Under the pieces are notes generated by a model that was not told the origin of the DNA, did no database searches, and worked only from the letters and a program-made list of their open reading frames with translations. From Hymenobacter yonginensis (GTDB taxonomy: Bacteria; Bacteroidota; Bacteroidia; Cytophagales; Hymenobacteraceae): a DNA stretch of 64,000 nucleotides. Of this stretch, positions 42,841 to 51,737 are shown piece after piece. Position 1 is the stretch's first letter. Every line of letters starts with the position of its first letter. Made by a program: the position numbers and the translations under genes. The DNA is taken from the NCBI RefSeq assembly GCF_027625995.1, contig NZ_CP115396.1, forward strand, positions 1,488,001 to 1,552,000, read 5' to 3'.

Positions 42841-43962
42841 CTACTCGGCGTAGCGGTGGAAGTACAGCATACCCCAGGCGGCCAGGAAGCTGCCGGCGGC
42901 CAGCAGCCCGGTCAGGCCAAACAAATCAATCAGCAGAAAACCGATAAACACGCCGAATACCATCCGTAGATACAACTTCATGCGCAGCCCCAGCCAATAC
43001 AGCACGGCCCGGAACAGCAGCGTAACGCCGAGCATCAGCAGGTTGCCGATAAGCGCCTTGGGCGCGGTGGTAATGCAGAAAAGCCAAAGTGCCTCGGGCA
43101 GCAGCAGGATGCCGTATAAAGCGACCTGCTGGGCGTATAGCCGCATTTTGCTGTAGGGAAAGTTGCGGGCAAAACGCAGATACGTCAGCTCGAACTCGCT
43201 GGCCTGATACACCAGCACCGCGTGACTCAGGGCCACGCACAGGCCCAGCAGGCCGATGAGCCGGAGGTCGGCATGGGAAGCGGGAAATACGGTGATAATA
43301 AGCGCAATACTGATGAACGAAGCGGCTTTGGTAACGGCGTAAGGAATCCGTTTGCGCAGAAGCACTTCATACAGAAAAACGCTGAACAACGGCTTGGGCC
43401 AGGTGCTCAGCCACGTAAGTCCGGCCGACCCAGCGGGAGTGGTGGTCAGGTTGTTGGTCAGGCCTACGTAGCGCCAGGCGCTGTACATGGTGAGGGCCAG
43501 CAGGTACCCCGGGAGGAGCAGCGGCACCAGCCAATACCCGTAGGCCAAACCCACCACCATGGCATATCCGCCCAGCACCACCAGCGGCAATGTCATCGTA
43601 AGCTGCACCACCGCCCACGCCCGCAGCTGCCGGGCCCGGCTCAGGGCATTGATGCTGTAGTACAGAAACGTAGTGTCCGGGGCCTGGAGGCGCGCCCCAA
43701 CATACTGCCAGGTTTTGGCGCTGTAGAAGAACAGCACAGCAGCAAACAGCAAAACGCCCAGCGGCTCACTGACAGTGGATATGACCAGTTTCAGCGCCGT
43801 TTCGAGGAGCTGCTCGGGCGTCAGGTGGCTTTGGTTGAGGACATTGGTGTAGAAGAAGTTGCTGAAGACAAGGATGAACAGCGAGAGCAGCAGACCGGTG
43901 TGCGCCTGGTAAAATCCTTTGGCCAGAAGCCTGGTCAGCACGCGTGTGTGGGCGCTGCTCAT
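42841..43962 (-). CDS. ABC transporter permease-like membrane protein
   Basis: 373 residues with about nine hydrophobic segments spread over the whole length (for example LLLSLFILVFSNFF, LIGLLGLCVALSHAVLVY). No signal peptide. It overlaps the ATPase gene by 4 nt, so the two are translationally coupled. Together they would form an export-type ABC system with a single permease. No substrate-binding protein or fusion subunit is near. The permease family is not recognised. Confidence 0.78.
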   Translation of the reverse strand: MSSAHTRVLTRLLAKGFYQAHTGLLLSLFILVFSNFFYTNVLNQSHLTPEQLLETALKLVISTVSEPLGVLLFAAVLFFYSAKTWQYVGARLQAPDTTFLYYSINALSRARQLRAWAVVQLTMTLPLVVLGGYAMVVGLAYGYWLVPLLLPGYLLALTMYSAWRYVGLTNNLTTTPAGSAGLTWLSTWPKPLFSVFLYEVLLRKRIPYAVTKAASFISIALIITVFPASHADLRLIGLLGLCVALSHAVLVYQASEFELTYLRFARNFPYSKMRLYAQQVALYGILLLPEALWLFCITTAPKALIGNLLMLGVTLLFRAVLYWLGLRMKLYLRMVFGVFIGFLLIDLFGLTGLLAAGSFLAAWGMLYFHRYAE

Positions 43963-44594
43963 AGGGCGTGCCGCAGCGTCTGGCGGTCCACCACAATTTC
44001 CCGCACATCGGGCAGCAGTTCCCCCTCAAACGCCTGGTGCGACGACAGTACAAACGTGGTGCCTTCCTGCCGGTGCTGGTCGGCAATCCAGGCGTAGAGC
44101 ACTGGCAGCGACTCCACGTCCAGGGTGGTGAGGGGCTCGTCGAGCAGGATGCAGGCCGGCCGCCCCAGGAAGGCCAGCGCCAGCGACAGTTTCTTGAGCA
44201 TCCCGCTGGAATAGGTGCTGATCCGGTCGGAGAGGTAGGCGCTCATGCCCATGCTCTCCACATACTGTTCCTCCTGCCGCGCTGGCGCCTCTTTGGCCGA
44301 CTTAAACAGTTGGATCAACTCGGTGCCGGTCAGGAAATCGGGAAATACGGGTTCGGCCTCGGCGAAATTCACCGCGCTGCGGTAGTCCGTCGGGTGCTTT
44401 TTGATGGAGAGCGTGTTGTGCAGGCTGATGTCTCCCTCGAAGGAAATAATGCCGGCTACCGTTTTCAGGAAGGTGCTTTTGCCGGAACCGTTGTGCCCGC
44501 GCAGCCAGTGAACACCGGAGTCAATGGTGAAAGCAGGGATGTCAAGAATCAGGTGGCCGTTATACGCTTTGTGATAGTTGTGTAGCGTCAGCAT
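43959..44594 (-). CDS. ABC transporter ATP-binding protein
   Basis: 211 residues, short but complete. Walker A GHNGSGKSTFLK, signature-type YSSGMLKKLSLALA and Walker B ACILLDEPLTTLD are intact, with VLSSHQAFEG as the switch region. It energises transport through the overlapping permease at 42841. The size fits ATPases of bacitracin-type or CcmA-like exporters. Its start lies about 400 bp from the RAYT cassette; no promoter was recognised. Confidence 0.95.
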   Translation of the reverse strand: MLTLHNYHKAYNGHLILDIPAFTIDSGVHWLRGHNGSGKSTFLKTVAGIISFEGDISLHNTLSIKKHPTDYRSAVNFAEAEPVFPDFLTGTELIQLFKSAKEAPARQEEQYVESMGMSAYLSDRISTYSSGMLKKLSLALAFLGRPACILLDEPLTTLDVESLPVLYAWIADQHRQEGTTFVLSSHQAFEGELLPDVREIVVDRQTLRHAL

Positions 44595-44710
44595 AAAGTA
44601 GTAGAAGCAGGGTGCAGGTTCCGGAGCAGACCTGCCCAGCAGAGGTCATATTTTTCCGTCAGCAACGCCCGAACCGCCTGCTTGTTGTACTATGCTCAAA
44701 TGCGTGGCAG

Positions 44711-44963
44711 ATGTAGAGACGCGTATTCGCGTCTCAATCGTTGCTGACGTTGTTTAGGCGGCGGAGTGCGGCGTGGTACTGGCCGCGTTCAACGACGAGG
44801 CGCTAATATGCGTCTCTACACCGGCGGTGATGTTGTTTAGGCAGCGCGGTTCGGTGCGGTACCGCCCGTTCAACGACAAGACTATGCGTCTCCACACCGT
44901 TGGCGATGTTGCTTGGGTGACGTGGTACCGGTTGTTCAACTACGTGACGCGAATACGCGTCTC
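44711..44963. repeat. REP array on the 3' side of the RAYT gene
   Basis: Four hairpins with core GAGACGCR-N4-YGCGTCTC lie at 44716-44735, 44797-44816, about 44883-44893 (half-decayed) and 44945-44963. The sequences between them are three diverged copies of one unit (about 75-90 bp, containing GATGTTGTTTAGGC and GTTCAACGAC). The last hairpin ends 6 nt before the RAYT stop codon. Confidence 0.85.
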
Positions 44964-44968
44964 TACAC

Positions 44969-45538
44969 CTAGCGGAACAGGCCTTCTTCGCCGGATTGCT
45001 CGTGCTGCCAGCGGGTGGGGTTAGTGAGGATGTAGTGGCGGATTTTGTCCAGCTCCTCGGGGCTGCGCACTACCCGGTCGTAGAAGCGGGGCTGCCAGGC
45101 GAGGGGCAAGCCGGCGCGGCGCGCCTGGGCAGTGGTGCCGGCCTTGAAGCCGCGCAGGACGGCCGCCAGGTTGTCGCGCTGCGGCGCAAAGCGGTTTTCG
45201 TAATGCAGAGACGGAGTAGGTTCGGTAGGCTTATCGAAGAATAACAGGCCGTGCAGGTGGTCGGGCATGAGGACGAAGGCATCCAGCGTGACGAAGGGAA
45301 AGCGAGCTGGAATCTGCTGCCAGCCGTCCAGTACCAGTGTGGCCACGGGCGTGAGGTCCAGGCTGGCCTGGTCCCAGTCGTGGTTGGGCACGATGATGTC
45401 GCCGAAGAAGCGGGTGCGGTGCTGGGTACAGATGGTGACGAAGTAGGCCCCGTTCTGCCCGTAGTCGTAGCCCCGTAGCCGGGCCGACGCCACCCGGTAT
45501 CTATCGTGGTATAATTCGCTATCTATGTAGAGACGCAT
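44969..45538 (-). CDS. REP-associated tyrosine transposase (RAYT, Y1/HUH type)
   Basis: 189 residues from the ATG at 45538. The family signatures are YFVTICTQHRTRFFG, the metal-binding HUH-like motif MPDHLHGLL (H94, H96), and the C-terminal RFYDRVVRSPEELDKIRHYI with a candidate catalytic Tyr at 169. Such single-strand transposases act on REP hairpins, which flank this gene on both sides. The start codon falls inside the right-hand hairpin. The gene seems intact, so the element could be active. Confidence 0.92.
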   Translation of the reverse strand: MRLYIDSELYHDRYRVASARLRGYDYGQNGAYFVTICTQHRTRFFGDIIVPNHDWDQASLDLTPVATLVLDGWQQIPARFPFVTLDAFVLMPDHLHGLLFFDKPTEPTPSLHYENRFAPQRDNLAAVLRGFKAGTTAQARRAGLPLAWQPRFYDRVVRSPEELDKIRHYILTNPTRWQHEQSGEEGLFR

Positions 45539-45630
45539 ATTTGCGTCTCGTCGTTGAACGAGGACGCCGGGGTTCGTTCACAGTAAATAACATCAGCAAC
45601 GATTGAGACGCAAGTATGTGTCTCTACATC
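45530..45630. repeat. REP pair on the 5' side of the RAYT gene
   Basis: Hairpins GAGACGCA-TATT-TGCGTCTC (45530-45549) and GAGACGCA-AGTA-TGTGTCTC (45605-45624). The right end, read in reverse, matches the left end of the 3' array (GATGTAGAGAC, then TCAATCGTTGCTGA), so the cassette is bracketed by inverted copies. Confidence 0.85.
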
Positions 45631-45695
45631 CGGTGGTACTGCTCAACAGAACGCCGCCCGGATTGCTTAGCGTGGAGCTTTATGGTTTGCATTAT

Positions 45696-46139
45696 TTAAG
45701 CGAATAAAATGATGTAGTAGTACATCATATATCCCAAGAAAGCTATTGGCAAAGCTGAGAGGAATACTTGTAATCTAGAGGAGATGCGCTTTACGCTATG
45801 AAATGACTTAATATGGTTTCGTATTAGTAAGACATTGATAAAAATGGGTAGGAAGTAAAGTAGAGCAGTAGCAAAATCACTGTTTATGGCGTACCCAATA
45901 CAAGCGTATGTCGGCCATAGGCACATGATAATTGCTGTGGCTATGGCAACTGATTTTCCTGATTTAGGAAATATTAAAAACAACCAGCTACTTATTCCAA
46001 TATGCAATATGCTTCCTGCGAAGCTGGCAATTGGTATCAATGTAATGCCTGCTGCTACTGCTGACATAGCAGCAAACATGAAATAGAGTAGCAATCCTGA
46101 AATTATTGTCAATGCATAAGATGTGTAAGTTCGGATCAT
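45696..46139 (-). CDS. Small membrane protein of atypically low GC
   Basis: 147 residues with about four hydrophobic helices (LTIISGLLLYFMFAAMSAVAAG, LHIGISSWLFLIFP and two more). No recognised family. The codons and flanks are clearly more AT-rich than all neighbouring genes, and it lies beside the RAYT cassette, so acquisition by transfer is possible. A terminator for the next gene (icmF) lies upstream of its start. Confidence 0.6.
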   Translation of the reverse strand: MIRTYTSYALTIISGLLLYFMFAAMSAVAAGITLIPIASFAGSILHIGISSWLFLIFPKSGKSVAIATAIIMCLWPTYACIGYAINSDFATALLYFLPIFINVLLIRNHIKSFHSVKRISSRLQVFLSALPIAFLGYMMYYYIILFA

Positions 46140-46161
46140 GTATGAAAAGCTCTGGAATAAA

Positions 46162-46196
46162 AAAAGGGCGCTACCCCGACAAGGTAGCGCCCTTTT
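46162..46196. terminator. Terminator downstream of icmF
   Basis: AAAAGGGCGCTACC at 46162-46175 pairs with 46183-46196 across a 7-nt loop. On the minus strand it follows the icmF stop by about 20 nt and ends with TTTT. Confidence 0.85.
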
Positions 46197-46216
46197 AACT
46201 TAGTCCGAAAGAGGAA

Positions 46217-49200
46217 TTACATATTCCGGCGGTACTGCCCGCCAACCTCGAACAGCGCATTCGTAATCTGCCCCAGGGAGCAGAACTTCACGGTTTCCAT
46301 CAGCTCGGCGAAGAGGTTGCCGTTGGCAATGGCGACTTGCTGAAGCTGCTTGAGGCGCGCTTCGGTCTGGTCGGCGTTGCGGGTGTGCAGGATGTTGAGC
46401 ATCTCGATCTGGTACTGCTTTTCCTCGTCGGTGGCGCGGATAACCTCGGCGGGCACCACCGTGGGCGAGCCTTTGGAAGACAGGAAGGTGTTCACGCCGA
46501 TGATGGGGTACTCGCCCGTGTGCTTGAGCATCTCGTAGTGCATGCTTTCCTCCTGGATCTTGCCGCGCTGGTACATGGTTTCCATAGCGCCCAGCACGCC
46601 GCCGCGCTCCGTGATGCGGTCAAACTCCAGCAGCATGGCCTCTTCCACCAGGTCGGTCAGCTCCTCGATGATGAAGGAGCCCTGCAGCGGGTTTTCGTTT
46701 TTGGCTAAGCCCAGCTCCCGGTTGATGATGAGCTGGATGGCCATAGCCCGGCGCACCGATTCCTCGGTGGGGGTGGTGATGGCCTCATCGTAGGCGTTGG
46801 TGTGCAGGGAGTTGCAGTTGTCGTAGATGGCGTAGAGGGCCTGCAGGGTGGTGCGGATATCGTTGAAGTCGATTTCCTGGGCGTGCAGGCTCCGGCCGCT
46901 GGTCTGGATGTGGTACTTCAGCATCTGGCTGCGGGCGTCGGCGCCGTACTTCAGCTTCATGGCTTTGGCCCAGATGCGGCGCGCCACGCGGCCAATCACG
47001 GCGTACTCCGGGTCGATGCCGTTGGAGAAGAAGAACGAGAGGTTGGGGGCGAAGTCGTTCACGCTCATGCCCCGGCTCACATAGTACTCCACGAAGGTGA
47101 AGCCGTTGCTGAGCGTGAGGGCCAGCTGGGTGAGCGGGTTGGCGCCGGCCTCGGCAATGTGGTAGCCGGAAATCGACACCGAGTAGAAATTGCGGACCTT
47201 CTCCTTGATGAAGTATTCCTGCACGTCGCCCATCAGGCGCAGGGCGAATTCGGTGCTGAAGATGCAGGTGTTCTGGGCCTGGTCTTCCTTGAGGATGTCG
47301 GCCTGCACGGTGCCGCGCACCTGGCTGAGGGTGCGCTTCTTGATGGTGTCGTACACGTCGGCGGGCAGCACCTGGTCGCCGGTCACGCCGAGCAGCATGA
47401 GGCCCAGGCCGTCGTTGCCGGCAGGCAGCTCGCCCTGATAGCGGGGGCGGGTCTGGCCCTGGTAGAGAGCGTCGATTTTCTGGTTTACCTCGTCTTCCAG
47501 GCCGTTCTCCTTAATGTACAGCTCGCACTGCTGGTCGATGGCGGCGTTCATGAAGAACGCAGCCAGCGTGGCAGCCGGACCGTTGATGGTCATCGACACC
47601 GAGGTGCTGGGGTTGGCCAGGTTGAAGCCCGAGTAGAGCTTCTTGGCGTCGTCGAGGCAGGCGATGCTCACGCCGGCGTTGCCGATTTTGCCGTAGATGT
47701 CGGGCCGCACGTCGGGGTCTTCGCCGTAGAGCGTCACCGAGTCGAAGGCCGTGCTCAGGCGCTTGGCGGGCAGGCCCATGCTCACGTAGTGGAAGCGGCG
47801 GTTGGTGCGCTCGGGGCCACCCTCGCCGGCAAACATACGCGTCGGGTCTTCGCCCTCGCGCTTAAACGGAAACACGCCGGCCGTGTACGGGAACTCGCCG
47901 GGCACGTTTTCCTGGAGCTGCCAGCGCAGCAAGTCGCCCCAGGCCGTGTAGCGCGGCAGGCTCACCTTAGGAATCTGCTGGTTGGAGAGGCTGGTGGTGT
48001 GGGTCTGGATGCGAATTTCCTTGTCGCGCACCTTAAACACAAACTCCGGGGCCTTGTAGGCGGCTACTTTTGCCGGCCAGGTTTCCAGGAGTTTCCAGTT
48101 CTGCCCGTCCAGCCGGAGTTTGACCTCCTCGAAGGTGCTCTCCAGGCCGGCCACGAGTGCTCCGGGCTCGGGTTGGTGGCTGCCGTTCCCGCTGCCAGGT
48201 CCGCCAGCGGGGTTTCCTGCGAGACTTTGGACGGCTCCGACGGCTTGTCGGATGCCATAGAGCTGTTGAGCAACGTCAGCTTGTTTTTGAACCCACTGGT
48301 CATATTGGCGGTTGGTTTCGGCGATTTCGGAAAGGTAACGCGTGCGATGCGGCGGGATGATATAAATCTTCTCGGAGTCCTCCTTGCTGGTGGCTAGCTG
48401 CGAGGCGAAAGGAACCCCGGTCTTGGCTTCTACGGTGCTCAGGATAGCGCGGTACAGGCGGTTCATGCCCGGGTCGTTGAACTGCGAGGCGATGGTGCCG
48501 AACACCGGCATGTCATCGAGCGGCTTGTCCCAGTGGCCGTGGTTGCGCTGGTACTGCTTGCGTACGTCGCGCAGGGCGTCGAGGGCGCCGCGCTTGTCGA
48601 ACTTGTTGAGGGCAATGACGTCGGCGAAGTCGAGCATGTCGATTTTCTCCAGCTGGGTGGCCGCCCCGTACTCGGGCGTCATCACGTAGAGGCTGGCGTC
48701 GGAGTGCTCGATGATTTCGGTGTCACTCTGCCCGATGCCGGAGGTTTCGAGGATGATCAGGTCGAACTCGGCGGCGCGCACCACGTCCACGGCGTCCTGC
48801 ACGTACTTGCTCAGGGCCAGGTTGCTCTGGCGCGTGGCCAGGCTGCGCATGTACACCCGCGGCGAGTTGATGGAGTTCATCCGGATTCGGTCACCCAGAA
48901 GCGCCCCGCCAGTCTTGCGTTTGCTGGGGTCTACGGAGATGATGGCAATGGTCTTCTCGGGAAAGTCCATCAGAAAGCGCCGCACCAGCTCATCCACAAG
49001 GCTCGACTTGCCCGCGCCGCCGGTGCCGGTGATGCCGAGGATTGGGGTTGGTTTAGTGCCTGGTGCCTCGTGCTTGGTGCTTAGGTCATTCTGGCTGCTG
49101 TCCGTCTTCTGGAAGTCGGCAACAAGCTGCTGACGCACCTTTTCGAACTCTTCGGGGAAGTTTTCGGCGGCCGAAATCAGGCGGCCGATGCTGCGGGCGT

Positions 49201-49690
49201 CTTTCTCCTTGAGGTGCTTTACTTCGCCGTTCAGGTTCTGGCCGGTAGGGAAGTCGCAGCGCTGGAGCAGGTCGTTGATCATGCCCTGCAGGCCCATGGC
49301 GCGGCCGGCGTCGGGGGAGTAGATCTGCTCGATGCCGTAGGCGTGTAGGTCCTCGATTTCGGTGGGCAGAATCACGCCGCCGCCGCCGCCAAACAGGCGG
49401 ATGTGGCCCGCACCCCGCTCCTTGAGCAGGTCGTGCATGTACTTGAAGTACTCGTTGTGGCCGCCCTGGTAGCTGGTAATGGCAATGGCCTGGGCATCTT
49501 CCTGAATGGCGCAGTCCACGATTTCCTGCACCGAGCGGTTGTGGCCCAGGTGAATCACTTCGGCGCCGCTGCTCTGGATGATGCGGCGCATAATGTTGAT
49601 GGCAGCGTCGTGCCCGTCGAAGAGCGCGGCGGCCGTGACGATGCGGATGTGGTTCTGGGGCTTATAAGGAGCAGCAGGAGCAGCTTGCAT
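46217..49690 (-). CDS. icmF: Fused isobutyryl-CoA mutase
   Basis: 1157 residues from the ATG at 49690. Domains in order: B12-binding (about 14-145, [13 protein letters not shown] with H27 as the cobalt ligand), a MeaB-type G-protein chaperone (P-loop GTGGAGKSS at 222-230, [21 protein letters not shown]), a linker, and the large mutase barrel (about 560-1157). This order is diagnostic of IcmF, which rearranges isobutyryl-CoA to n-butyryl-CoA with coenzyme B12. The linker before the P-loop is unusual: it contains a 35-nt array of five 7-nt words. Acyl-CoA breakdown fits with the HMG-CoA lyase at 4991, though they are far apart. Confidence 0.95.
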   Translation of the reverse strand: MQAAPAAPYKPQNHIRIVTAAALFDGHDAAINIMRRIIQSSGAEVIHLGHNRSVQEIVDCAIQEDAQAIAITSYQGGHNEYFKYMHDLLKERGAGHIRLFGGGGGVILPTEIEDLHAYGIEQIYSPDAGRAMGLQGMINDLLQRCDFPTGQNLNGEVKHLKEKDARSIGRLISAAENFPEEFEKVRQQLVADFQKTDSSQNDLSTKHEAPGTKPTPILGITGTGGAGKSSLVDELVRRFLMDFPEKTIAIISVDPSKRKTGGALLGDRIRMNSINSPRVYMRSLATRQSNLALSKYVQDAVDVVRAAEFDLIILETSGIGQSDTEIIEHSDASLYVMTPEYGAATQLEKIDMLDFADVIALNKFDKRGALDALRDVRKQYQRNHGHWDKPLDDMPVFGTIASQFNDPGMNRLYRAILSTVEAKTGVPFASQLATSKEDSEKIYIIPPHRTRYLSEIAETNRQYDQWVQKQADVAQQLYGIRQAVGAVQSLAGNPAGGPGSGNGSHQPEPGALVAGLESTFEEVKLRLDGQNWKLLETWPAKVAAYKAPEFVFKVRDKEIRIQTHTTSLSNQQIPKVSLPRYTAWGDLLRWQLQENVPGEFPYTAGVFPFKREGEDPTRMFAGEGGPERTNRRFHYVSMGLPAKRLSTAFDSVTLYGEDPDVRPDIYGKIGNAGVSIACLDDAKKLYSGFNLANPSTSVSMTINGPAATLAAFFMNAAIDQQCELYIKENGLEDEVNQKIDALYQGQTRPRYQGELPAGNDGLGLMLLGVTGDQVLPADVYDTIKKRTLSQVRGTVQADILKEDQAQNTCIFSTEFALRLMGDVQEYFIKEKVRNFYSVSISGYHIAEAGANPLTQLALTLSNGFTFVEYYVSRGMSVNDFAPNLSFFFSNGIDPEYAVIGRVARRIWAKAMKLKYGADARSQMLKYHIQTSGRSLHAQEIDFNDIRTTLQALYAIYDNCNSLHTNAYDEAITTPTEESVRRAMAIQLIINRELGLAKNENPLQGSFIIEELTDLVEEAMLLEFDRITERGGVLGAMETMYQRGKIQEESMHYEMLKHTGEYPIIGVNTFLSSKGSPTVVPAEVIRATDEEKQYQIEMLNILHTRNADQTEARLKQLQQVAIANGNLFAELMETVKFCSLGQITNALFEVGGQYRRNM
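49055..49089. repeat. Five-heptamer array inside the icmF linker
   Basis: Five contiguous 7-nt units of the form NGTGCYT, with a final variant AGGTCAT. The total is 35 nt, the same length as each arm of the 15.25-kb hairpin. On the coding strand it translates as part of [13 protein letters not shown], between the B12 and GTPase domains. There is no nearby inverted partner. Confidence 0.7.
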
Positions 49691-49831
49691 AGCGCGGAGA
49701 TGTTGGGTGGAATTTGGGGTAGCGAAGGTACGCAAAAAGCCCCGGCGCGGTAGCGTCGGGGCCTTCAGGAGAAACTAAGCTAAGTGCCTGACAGATTTAT
49801 TATCCTCCAATTTAAGCAACTAAGAATGGCA

Positions 49832-50707
49832 CTAGCCTTTGGGACTCAGTGCCGTGACGTACAGGCTCACATTGACAAGTTGTACTTTCCACTGGTCTTC
49901 GGACTTATCGCGGAAAACCATACGATGGGTAGTTGACAAAGCCGCCGGGATGGTCAGGCAGTACCAGTCTTTTTTCACGTCGGGGGCGCCCCCCAGCCAT
50001 TCCAGGGTGATGGCCACCCGCTTTTGCTGCGCCACATTCACCTCATAGGGTTTTAGGTCGATGTGCTGCCATCCGGTAGCATGGTTAGCTACTGTGAACA
50101 GAATATCCTGGGTCAGTAAGCTGGCCGCTGGATGATCCTGGGCATCCAGTGCGCGCACGTTGAGCCGAAAGCGCAGGTTTTTGAAGTCATTCTGCCCAAA
50201 ATGAACATAGGCATCTTCCAGGTAGCTGCCGGGCGCAACGTGCAGAATGGTGCCTACTTCCCGGCCCAGCTTCTGGGCAGGATCTTTATCAGCATTCAGA
50301 TGAAAGTTGTAGAAGGTGATGCCCCAGGCTCCGTCCCGGCCAATGCGGTGTCGTTTCCAGCTTTTGGCACTCACCTTAACTTCTTGCAGCGCGTAGACCT
50401 GCGGCTGTAGCTGCACAACCGGCTGCCGACTGAACGCCGCGGCCAGCACCTTCCGCGACTGATACCCGACGCAGGAAACAACCACTGTATCGGTAGGGGC
50501 GGCGGCAGTGAATGGGGCAAGCGAAACTGCGCCCTGCGCATTGGCTACCGTACCGATGGGTTTGCCCAGCACGCCCACAGAAGCATACGCTACCGGAGTT
50601 CCGCTTGCAGTGCTGATCAGGCCTTGGTCGGGATTTTGAGCTGCCGCTCCCACAGGTATAGCGAGGGAAAGCAAGCACAGGCGCGAAGCGCAAATCAAAG
50701 AATTCAT
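49832..50707 (-). CDS. Secreted protein with carboxypeptidase-regulatory-like domain
   Basis: 291 residues with a signal peptide ending GAAAQ. Residues about 28-105 form a CarboxypepD_reg-like beta-sandwich (GTPVAYASVGVLGKPIGTVA, TVVVSCVGYQSRKVL), usually the N-terminal extension of TonB receptors. Here it is followed by a distinct C-terminal domain of about 180 residues (FYNFHLNADKD, GWQHIDLKPYEV), shared with the gene at 50787. No TonB plug or barrel is present. Function unknown, probably extracytoplasmic. Confidence 0.78.
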   Translation of the reverse strand: MNSLICASRLCLLSLAIPVGAAAQNPDQGLISTASGTPVAYASVGVLGKPIGTVANAQGAVSLAPFTAAAPTDTVVVSCVGYQSRKVLAAAFSRQPVVQLQPQVYALQEVKVSAKSWKRHRIGRDGAWGITFYNFHLNADKDPAQKLGREVGTILHVAPGSYLEDAYVHFGQNDFKNLRFRLNVRALDAQDHPAASLLTQDILFTVANHATGWQHIDLKPYEVNVAQQKRVAITLEWLGGAPDVKKDWYCLTIPAALSTTHRMVFRDKSEDQWKVQLVNVSLYVTALSPKG

Positions 50708-50786
50708 GCAGATAGGATGAATAGAGGTATAAGTTATATAGCAATAGAGGCCATTTACTGGCTGATGGGTTGCACCTGCGTACAGC

Positions 50787-51659
50787 CTACTCCTCCAGCA
50801 CCGTAAAATACAGGCTGGGCTGCAGCGGGTGCAGCGTCCAGACGGCCTCGCTGTTCTCGCGCTCTACCATCACCTGCTGACGCTGGCGCGTGACCGGGAT
50901 GGAAAAGTACTTGTCCTCCGGAGCGGTTTTCTCGCTTTGCAGCCACTGGATGGTGACCACTACCGGCTGGGCGGCCAGTTCCAGGGCGTAAGGGCGCAGG
51001 TCGATGGTGTGCCAGCCGCGGGCCTTGTTCGTGCAGGTAAGCTGAATGTCTTTGGTGAGCAGCGGCCGGCCCGGCCGGCCGTTTTCCAGGGTATACAGGT
51101 TCAGGCGGAAGCGCAGCTGCTCGTAGGTGTTGGCCGACAGGAACACGTGGAATTCCTCCAGGTAGGTGCGGTGCGCGGGCCGCAGGATGGCGCCCAGCTC
51201 CCAGCCCCACTCATCGTCTACGGTTTCCTTGCCGCTGGAGCCGCCGGTCCAGGGCAGGTCGCCGGTGGCGGTGCTGCGGCCCAGCTGGGCCGGGTGCATC
51301 CGGGCGTGCTCGGCCACGGCACCGTCCAGCGCCACCGCCAGCGGGGCCACCTGAAACACCCGTTGCCCACGGGCCAAAGCGGCCGGCGCTACGGTGGTGC
51401 GTGCAAAGCCCACGCTGGTTACTACCAGCGTGTCGGAGAGGTTGGGAGGGAGGCGGAGCAGGTAGCGGCCCTGCTCATCGGCCACGGTGCCGAGGCCGCG
51501 GCCTGGAAAGCCCAGCGTGGCGAAGGGCACCGGCTCGTTGGTATGGGCGTTCAGCACCTGGCCTTCCACCACCTGCACCGGAGCCGTCTGTGCCGACGCG
51601 GAATAAGGGGCCATGCCCAGCGCCGCCGAGCACACTATAGCTAGTAATAACCTAATCAT
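50787..51659 (-). CDS. Paralogous carboxypeptidase-regulatory-like secreted protein
   Basis: 290 residues with a signal peptide ending SASAQ. Same architecture as the gene at 49832: a regulatory-like domain (about 28-105, EPVPFATLGFPGRGLGTVAD, TLVVTSVGFARTTV) followed by a conserved C-terminal domain (YLEEFHVFLSANTYEQLRFRLNLY, ARGWHTIDLRPYAL). Shared landmarks and nearly equal length show a tandem duplication followed by divergence. A gap of 79 nt separates the two genes. Both may be co-transcribed. Confidence 0.78.
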   Translation of the reverse strand: MIRLLLAIVCSAALGMAPYSASAQTAPVQVVEGQVLNAHTNEPVPFATLGFPGRGLGTVADEQGRYLLRLPPNLSDTLVVTSVGFARTTVAPAALARGQRVFQVAPLAVALDGAVAEHARMHPAQLGRSTATGDLPWTGGSSGKETVDDEWGWELGAILRPAHRTYLEEFHVFLSANTYEQLRFRLNLYTLENGRPGRPLLTKDIQLTCTNKARGWHTIDLRPYALELAAQPVVVTIQWLQSEKTAPEDKYFSIPVTRQRQQVMVERENSEAVWTLHPLQPSLYFTVLEE

Positions 51660-51737
51660 ACGAAATGGGCCCGCCGCTGGCAGGCTCCGGTAAGCAATGA
51701 AGTAAAAGAAGTGCCGCTGGTAACGGCCTGCCGCATA

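Noticed and set aside
46802-48397. Long open frame of 531 codons on the plus strand
   Set aside because: It lies opposite icmF, whose minus-strand frame has intact domains. The plus-strand product has no domain and its openness follows from high GC and codon bias.
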